From: Nocardia sp. NBC_01730
GTDB taxonomy: Bacteria; Actinomycetota; Actinomycetes; Mycobacteriales; Mycobacteriaceae
Reading direction: 5' to 3'
DNA length: 64,000 nucleotides
NCBI RefSeq assembly: GCF_035920445.1
Contig: NZ_CP109162.1
Span: 5,518,001-5,582,000, forward strand
Shown in pieces: positions 58,613-64,000 of the stretch (its first letter is position 1; each line of letters opens with the position of its first letter). The position numbers and the translations under genes were made by a program. Below the pieces are notes generated by a model. That model ran no database searches and was not told the origin of the DNA. It was given only the letters and a program-made list of their open reading frames with translations.

Positions 58613-61552
58613 GTGTCCGACGCGAACGACCAGAAGAACCCGGCGCGGGATGGCGCCCGACCGGCCGACGCGGCTGGGGCCGACGCACGCCCCGATGCCG
58701 TCACCGAACGTGCCCCGATCGCCGGGGCGGGCGACCGGGCTGCTCCGGCCCCGCCCACCGAGCCGATCGCGCAAACGCCTGCAGGGAAGCGGCCAGGTAG
58801 ATCGGCGCGGGGATCGACCGGCACCGCGCAGTCAGGCAGCGAAACCGCCGGGCGCGGTGCGAAACCTGGTGGTGCGGACGAATCCGGAGCAGGCACCGGG
58901 AGTGCGCCGACGCCCGCCGTGCCTCAGGTCAGCACCTCGGATCGGACCGGTGCGCTCGGGACTTGGTCGGCTGGCGCCCGGAAGGGTGCGAACTCGACGA
59001 CCTCCGGATCGGCGTCCGCGAAAAAGGCGACCGGCGCCGCGAGCTCCACCAACCCACCGGCCTCGGATCCCGCATCTACCCCGAACGACCCCGCTTCCGG
59101 TTCAACCTCCGGCACGACCGCCTCCGGACCCGCGGGCGCCACGAACTCGCCGTCATCAGGACCGGCGGCCAGCACGACCTCGCCGGAACCGGGATCCGCG
59201 GACAGCACGAACTCACCCACGCCGAGTGCGGCAAACGCAGCCCGCCCCGGATCGACAGGCCCGAATACGCCCGCCTCCGGACCAAAAGGTGGGGCGAGCG
59301 CCGCCGCAACCGAATCGGCGGGCACACGCACACCTGCCTCCGGCCCCCCGGACAGCAAGAGCACCCCGACTGCCGCGACAACGAGCTCGAACCCACCCGC
59401 CTCAGGACCGGCAAGCCAGACCAACGCAACCACCCGCGGATCGACAAGCTCGACGCGCACACCTGCCGCCGGAGCGGCAGGCGGGGCGAATCAAGTCGAG
59501 CCCCGATCGACAGGCCCGAACGCACCCACCCCTGGACCAGCGGGTAAGGCAAACACGGCCGCACCAAGAACAACTAAAACAGGCACACCCACCCCCGGAC
59601 CAGCAGGCAAGCCAAACACGGCCGCACCAGAAACGACCGGAACAGGCACACCCACCTCCGAATCAGGCGGTACCGGCAAGGAGGACTCGCCGGGCGGTAC
59701 CCCGGACGCGGCGACAGGCGCGGGACAACGCTCCGCATCAAGCGGAGCTACCGCCTCAGCACCGACCGGAGCCCCGACGGGGCGTGCCGCCGACCAGAGT
59801 GCGGACGCGAAACCCGCGGCAACCGAGCCGACTTTCCCAGCGACCGGCACAGCGAAGCAGGAGGCAACGGGCGGCGGCACGTCCAGGTCCACCGCAGCAG
59901 CATCGCGGGCCGGGTCCACGCCGAGCCGACCAGGAGCCGAGGCGCCAACCGAGGTCATCAAGCGAGACCAAGCGAGCTCCGAGGCACCACAAGATGCCAC
60001 GCCCGGCTCGACGCCATCGGGCAGGCCTGCTTCGAAAGGTGCTGCGGCGCAATCGAACAAGCCCACCAAGGGCGGTGCGGTGCCGTCCGGATCGGGCGGA
60101 AACGCCGGACAGTCCGGCGCGGCAACCGCCGGTGCCGCGGGAGCAGCCGCCATGACGGCTGATTCCTCGGCCGGCGACACCTCGGCTACTGAGACCGCGT
60201 CGACAAGCGCTGACGCGACACCGCGCGGTTCCACGTCAGCCGGCTCCACGGCTGCCGGTGCGGCGGGCAGGTCCACGTCCCCGAGCGGTCCCGCGTCGAC
60301 GGATGGCGCCGAGTCCGCGGGGAGTCCGGCACCAGCCGGTGGTCCCCCCACAGCAAGCGGTGCGGCGCCCGGGACCGCAGCCGACAAAGCCGCGGCGACC
60401 GGCAAAGCCGCATCCCCGAGCGGTTCCCGGTCGCCGGGTAGTCCCGCATCTACGAGCAGTTCAGCCGCTCGAAGCGGCGCGGCGGCAGGCGCCTCCGGGA
60501 CTGCGGGCGCAGAGGCGGAGACAGCGGCGATCCCGCAGAACGATTCGGGGCAGGCGGGCGGCGGGGATGCCGCGACGGTGGTGATGCGCAGGCCGCAAAC
60601 GCCGAGTGAGCCCGGTGGCCCGGAGGCAGACAAGGCGCAGGCCGAGACGCCCGCGGCGGAGGATGATCAGAACCCGCCTGGTTCGGACGCGGTGACCATG
60701 GCGATGCCCGTGGTCAACCTGGACGACGCGCAGACCGTCGCGCTGCCGATCCAGCGGCCCGCCGACGGTGGTGGCAAAGCAGGTACCGATCGCGTGGTCG
60801 CGCCGGCGGCGGGGCCGGTGCCGATCACCAAGCCGCCGAGCACGCCGCGTCCGGCGTCCGGGCCGAAGCAGCCCGGACCGCAGGGTCCGTCGGCACACCC
60901 GCAGCATGCACCGGGGCCGGTCGGAGAGACTCCGCAACGCCCACCGGGCAAGGCGCGGCAGGGGTCGACAGCCCCCTCGCCGGCAGACGTCCAGCAGACC
61001 GTGCCCGCGCAGTCACTCGCGGGCCCCCGCCCGCCACAGCCTCGGCAGATCGCCCAGCCCCAGCGCATCACCCCGCCACCGCGGACCCCCTCCGACACCC
61101 CCACGTCGACCGCACGATCCAATCGGTGGCTGATCGCCGCGGGCGCGGCGGCCGTGCTGGTGATCGCGCTGGTCGCGGTGATCGTGGCGCTTGTCACGAA
61201 CTCCGACAACTCGCCAGAGGCGCAGGTCCGCGCCGCCATCACCGACTACGCCCAAGCACTGAAGACCGGCAATCTGGTCACCCTGCGCGAGACCACCTGC
61301 GGTCCGCTGCACGACTTCTATCAGGGCATCCCCAATGACCAGTTCGCCGGCGTGCACACACTGTCGGTGGAGCGCAGAAGCATCCCGGTGGTGGACAGTA
61401 TCGATACCATCCGCATCACCGACGACACCGCCATCGCGCAGGCCACGGTGTACACCGAAGCCGACCCGACGAAGCGGTCGGCCCGCACTTTCGACCTGCA
61501 GCGAACCGACGACGGATGGAAGGTCTGCGACCCGCCCTCCAGCACCCAGTAA
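58613..61552 (+). CDS. giant low-complexity membrane protein with Rv0361-like C-terminus
   Basis: 979 residues. Residues 1-830 are Ala/Thr/Pro/Ser/Gly-rich and disordered, with local repeats such as TPTPGPAGKPNTAAP. One transmembrane helix follows (about 838-862, WLIAAGAAAVLVIALVAVIV). The folded C-terminal domain (865-979) ends TFDLQRTDDGWKVCD and matches Rv0361 as remembered, which is only about 275 residues. Late in the tail are recurring T-h-x-h motifs (TEVI, TVVM, TMAM, TVAL). GTG 58613 follows GAGGGG. The function of the family is unknown. Confidence 0.85.
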   Translation: MSDANDQKNPARDGARPADAAGADARPDAVTERAPIAGAGDRAAPAPPTEPIAQTPAGKRPGRSARGSTGTAQSGSETAGRGAKPGGADESGAGTGSAPTPAVPQVSTSDRTGALGTWSAGARKGANSTTSGSASAKKATGAASSTNPPASDPASTPNDPASGSTSGTTASGPAGATNSPSSGPAASTTSPEPGSADSTNSPTPSAANAARPGSTGPNTPASGPKGGASAAATESAGTRTPASGPPDSKSTPTAATTSSNPPASGPASQTNATTRGSTSSTRTPAAGAAGGANQVEPRSTGPNAPTPGPAGKANTAAPRTTKTGTPTPGPAGKPNTAAPETTGTGTPTSESGGTGKEDSPGGTPDAATGAGQRSASSGATASAPTGAPTGRAADQSADAKPAATEPTFPATGTAKQEATGGGTSRSTAAASRAGSTPSRPGAEAPTEVIKRDQASSEAPQDATPGSTPSGRPASKGAAAQSNKPTKGGAVPSGSGGNAGQSGAATAGAAGAAAMTADSSAGDTSATETASTSADATPRGSTSAGSTAAGAAGRSTSPSGPASTDGAESAGSPAPAGGPPTASGAAPGTAADKAAATGKAASPSGSRSPGSPASTSSSAARSGAAAGASGTAGAEAETAAIPQNDSGQAGGGDAATVVMRRPQTPSEPGGPEADKAQAETPAAEDDQNPPGSDAVTMAMPVVNLDDAQTVALPIQRPADGGGKAGTDRVVAPAAGPVPITKPPSTPRPASGPKQPGPQGPSAHPQHAPGPVGETPQRPPGKARQGSTAPSPADVQQTVPAQSLAGPRPPQPRQIAQPQRITPPPRTPSDTPTSTARSNRWLIAAGAAAVLVIALVAVIVALVTNSDNSPEAQVRAAITDYAQALKTGNLVTLRETTCGPLHDFYQGIPNDQFAGVHTLSVERRSIPVVDSIDTIRITDDTAIAQATVYTEADPTKRSARTFDLQRTDDGWKVCDPPSSTQ

Positions 61553-61669
61553 AGACCTGGGAACTCGATAGCAAACACGCATCGATGTCTGGTCGCGCAC
61601 GTCACACTTACCTGGTCAATGGTCCGGTTCGCCAGTAGCATGGCCCGGATCATGGGCAGGGAACAAACG

Positions 61670-62722
61670 ATGACGCGGACAGACTTCGATGACGTTGTGA
61701 TGCTGGAGCCGGAAGGACAGCGGTTCCGGGCACGCGATCATTACGAGGTCGGCCGGGAGAAGGTCCGCGAGTTCGCCCGCGCGGTGCAGAACCACCACGG
61801 GGCGCATCAGCGGGAAGCGGACGCCCGCGCGCTCGGCTACGAGGGGATCATCGCGCCGCCGACCTTCGCGTCGGTAGTCGGCATGAGCCGGACGAGGGCG
61901 CTGCTCGTCTCGGTGCTCACCGACTACGATCTGTCCCAGATCCTGCAGACCGACCAGGTCTTCGAGACCTACCGGCCGATCCTGGCCGGGGACCGGCTCG
62001 GCTGCGAGATCGTGATCGAGTCGATCCGGAAGTTCGGCGACAACGACTTCATCGTGGTGCGGTTCGCGCTGACCAATCAGCACGGCGAGGTCACCATCGT
62101 CGGATCGACGACGATCGTCGCGCGCCGCGGCGCGCAGGTCGACGCGAACCTCGACCACGTGGCCGAGAACATCATGATGCACGGGCATTCGAACGAACCC
62201 GACATGGCCGCACCAGATCTGGCCCACAACGATGTGCTGGTCCCGCTCGGTGTCAGCCCGCTGACCGAACCGACCGATCATGCGATCGCGCCGGTGCGGA
62301 CGGTGCCCGCCTTCGACGAACTCACCGTCGGCGACCAGCTGCCCGGCGGCACATTCCGGCTGACCCGCGGCGACTTGGCCAACTACGCTGGCGTCTCCGG
62401 CGACGCCAACCCGATCCACTTCAGCGATCACGCCGCGCACCTTGCGGGTCTGCCGACCGTCGTCGCGCACGGCATGCTGACGATGGGCCTCGCGGGCGGC
62501 TATCTGACCTCCTGGCTGGGCGATCCGATCGCCATCCGGAAGTTCAGCGTGCGCTTCTCCGGCTTCGTCCCGGTCGCCGCGAACACGGCGAGCACGGTGG
62601 ACTTCACCGGCCGGGTCAAATCGCTCGACCCGCACACGCGAACCGCGACCATCCTGCTCGGCGGCACCTCCGAGGGCCGCAAGCTATTCGGCCGCGCGCT
62701 CGCCGAGGTGCGGTTCACCTAG
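61670..62722 (+). CDS. fused (3R)-hydroxyacyl-ACP dehydratase, HadA/HadB type
   Basis: 350 residues. The N-terminal half is a MaoC-N/UPF0336-like hot-dog (VGREKVREFARAVQNHHGAH, APPTFASVVG). The C-terminal half is a catalytic MaoC hot-dog with YAGVSGDANPIHFSD and VVAHGMLTMGLAGG. HadA and HadB are separate proteins in mycobacterial FAS-II; here one chain carries both. ATG 61670 is chosen, with 61652 possible. A role in mycolic-acid elongation or polyketide-like beta-hydroxyacyl dehydration is inferred. Confidence 0.85.
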   Translation: MTRTDFDDVVMLEPEGQRFRARDHYEVGREKVREFARAVQNHHGAHQREADARALGYEGIIAPPTFASVVGMSRTRALLVSVLTDYDLSQILQTDQVFETYRPILAGDRLGCEIVIESIRKFGDNDFIVVRFALTNQHGEVTIVGSTTIVARRGAQVDANLDHVAENIMMHGHSNEPDMAAPDLAHNDVLVPLGVSPLTEPTDHAIAPVRTVPAFDELTVGDQLPGGTFRLTRGDLANYAGVSGDANPIHFSDHAAHLAGLPTVVAHGMLTMGLAGGYLTSWLGDPIAIRKFSVRFSGFVPVAANTASTVDFTGRVKSLDPHTRTATILLGGTSEGRKLFGRALAEVRFT

Positions 62723-62724
62723 GA

Positions 62725-64000
62725 TCACTCGCCCAGCACGGCGTGCATCAGGTAGACGTTGTAGTCGCTCCAGGTCGAGATGGTGAAGTAGAAGTCCGAG
62801 CCGGACGACCACGGGTGGATGAATCCGCCGTACAGCTCCGGGTAGTCCAGCACGGTCACCGTCGGCGTGCTCTCCGACCATACGCCCTGCGGTGAATTCG
62901 CCTCGCGGACGACGATGGCGGCCTTGGCCGTATCCAGATAGCTCATCTGCCAGACGTTGCGGGCGGCGTCGAAGCGGACCGAGAGTTCACCGACCGGACC
63001 GTTCACAATCGATGTGGCCGAGTCGAATCCGCCGACCGGCGTCCAGCCGCCGTCGCGCCAGTACTGGTAGGCAGTGGTGTTGAGGATCTGGTCCTTGAGC
63101 ACCCTGGCCAGGCCGACCGCGCCGAGGCGAGTGTTTGGCGTGCCGAACATGTACACGTGATCGCCGTGCGGAACCATCGCGCTCACTTGGAAATTCGCGA
63201 GACCGAAGATGTTGTCCCAGCGGGCGTGCGGGTCCTTGGTCCACGTCTGGCCGTGGTCGTCGGAATAGGCGATGCCGCCGTAGTTGGTGAAGAACGTGCC
63301 GGGGACGCTGTTCCAGGTCCGAATGGACATGTAGCTCAGGTATTGTCGGTCGCCCACCGCGAAACCGGAGGTGGGGATCGTGGTGACCTCGACGTTGTCG
63401 AGCTTGCGGCTGGAGAGCACCTCGGCCGCGTGGCACCGGCCGTCGGTGACCATGCGGTCGTAGGTCATCCCGTCGGCCAAGTCGCGGTCGGTGCTGAAGG
63501 CGAGCACGTTGCTACGCCAATCCATTCCCATGCCGCCCGGCGGATGGAAGCCGCGCCCGACCGTGTCACCAAACGCGGTCGCGATCTCACCCGGCGCGCT
63601 CTCCCACATGATGCCGAGATCGGTGCCGTCCACCTGCCAGCGCTTGTCCGTGCGGTTCACCGAGTTCGCGCCGGTCAGTTTGGCCACCTCGCGCACCGCC
63701 GCGATCCGCGGCGCGGGCCGGGCAGGCGACTGTGCCGCGGTCTCGACCGGTGGCTGCACCGGCGCAGGCGGCGGAGGCACCAGGCCGGGATCCGGGCCGG
63801 GACCGGGAATCGCGAAGTGGAAAGGCTTGAGATTCAACAGAATCTCCGGAATTCCGACCAGCGCGCCGAGTCCGGGTGGCGCATCGGGCAGGTCGGTGAG
63901 ATCGGGGCACGGATTGGCGCACGGGTCCGGCGGCAGCTCCGTCCGCGTCCGCGTCGGTGTGGCGTCCGGCGGCTGCGGCGGGAGCACAGTGATCACCGGA
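62725..64000 (-). CDS. DUF4185 domain protein, partial at window edge
   Basis: The C-terminal 425 residues. A Pro-rich segment (first 95 residues shown) precedes a DUF4185 beta-propeller-like domain: KLTGANSVNRTDKRWQVDGT, FGDTVGRGFHPPGGMGMDWR, YGGIAYSDDHGQTWTKDPHA. The N-terminus, probably with an export signal, lies beyond the window. The stop codons of this gene and the convergent dehydratase are 2 bp apart. Confidence 0.88.
   Translation of the reverse strand, partial: PVITVLPPQPPDATPTRTRTELPPDPCANPCPDLTDLPDAPPGLGALVGIPEILLNLKPFHFAIPGPGPDPGLVPPPPAPVQPPVETAAQSPARPAPRIAAVREVAKLTGANSVNRTDKRWQVDGTDLGIMWESAPGEIATAFGDTVGRGFHPPGGMGMDWRSNVLAFSTDRDLADGMTYDRMVTDGRCHAAEVLSSRKLDNVEVTTIPTSGFAVGDRQYLSYMSIRTWNSVPGTFFTNYGGIAYSDDHGQTWTKDPHARWDNIFGLANFQVSAMVPHGDHVYMFGTPNTRLGAVGLARVLKDQILNTTAYQYWRDGGWTPVGGFDSATSIVNGPVGELSVRFDAARNVWQMSYLDTAKAAIVVREANSPQGVWSESTPTVTVLDYPELYGGFIHPWSSGSDFYFTISTWSDYNVYLMHAVLGE

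Overview
The window is high-GC actinobacterial DNA and reads as a mycolic-acid actinomycete, most likely a Nocardia. The main support is gene content and order. One block (19089-33732) carries thiG-thiS-thiO / thiE, a Nudix hydrolase, glnX-glnH-pknG, ackA-pta and fgd in the order remembered for M. tuberculosis Rv0417-Rv0407. A second (36879-38506) matches metZ and its rhodanese (Rv0391-Rv0390). A third (53377-61552) matches purA, Rv0358, Rv0359, Rv0360c and Rv0361. These correspondences come from family knowledge, not from a search. No rRNA, tRNA or CRISPR array was seen.

Layout. 1-6890 holds an acyl-CoA dehydrogenase (cut by the window edge), an AtuA-like protein, a class III nucleotide cyclase, a drug-type ABC exporter and an XRE regulator. 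6891-7949 is a cassette of four overlapping small ORFs divergent from that regulator. 8079-12727 is an accessory island on the minus strand, visibly poorer in GC than its surroundings: two glycosyltransferases, a HAD phosphatase, an MFS-like exporter and a small ORF, next to an SRPBCC pseudogene. 13327-18899 is a patchwork: an alpha/beta hydrolase behind a 36-bp perfect palindrome, a tandem-MerR regulator, a DUF6194 protein, a secreted beta-lactamase-like hydrolase, a P450 and a stand-alone Smr domain.

19089-33732 is core metabolism. Thiamine thiazole synthesis lies beside the GlnX-GlnH-PknG nutrient-sensing system; a decayed IS605-type tnpB element sits between glnH and pknG. Acetate kinase and phosphotransacetylase follow, then an F420-dependent glucose-6-phosphate dehydrogenase facing a putative F420H2-dependent reductase. 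34037-48699 mixes housekeeping genes (metZ, rhodanese, FprA-type reductase, ogt) with regulators that sit beside strong operator-like palindromes, and with a lower-GC pair made of a 47-codon ORF and a cysteine-desulfurase-like PLP enzyme. 48979-64000 holds an alpha-methylacyl-CoA racemase, a large LuxR-type ATPase regulator, purA, a membrane metalloprotease, a FUSC-type protein, a 979-residue low-complexity version of the Rv0361 family, a fused HadA/HadB-type dehydratase and a partial DUF4185 protein.

Points that stand out: a roughly 42-bp dispersed repeat that lies between genes and inside coding ends; the TnpB that has lost its RuvC-I segment but keeps its reading frame; the low-GC saccharide island; several long perfect palindromes just ahead of start codons; and the greatly expanded Rv0361-like protein.
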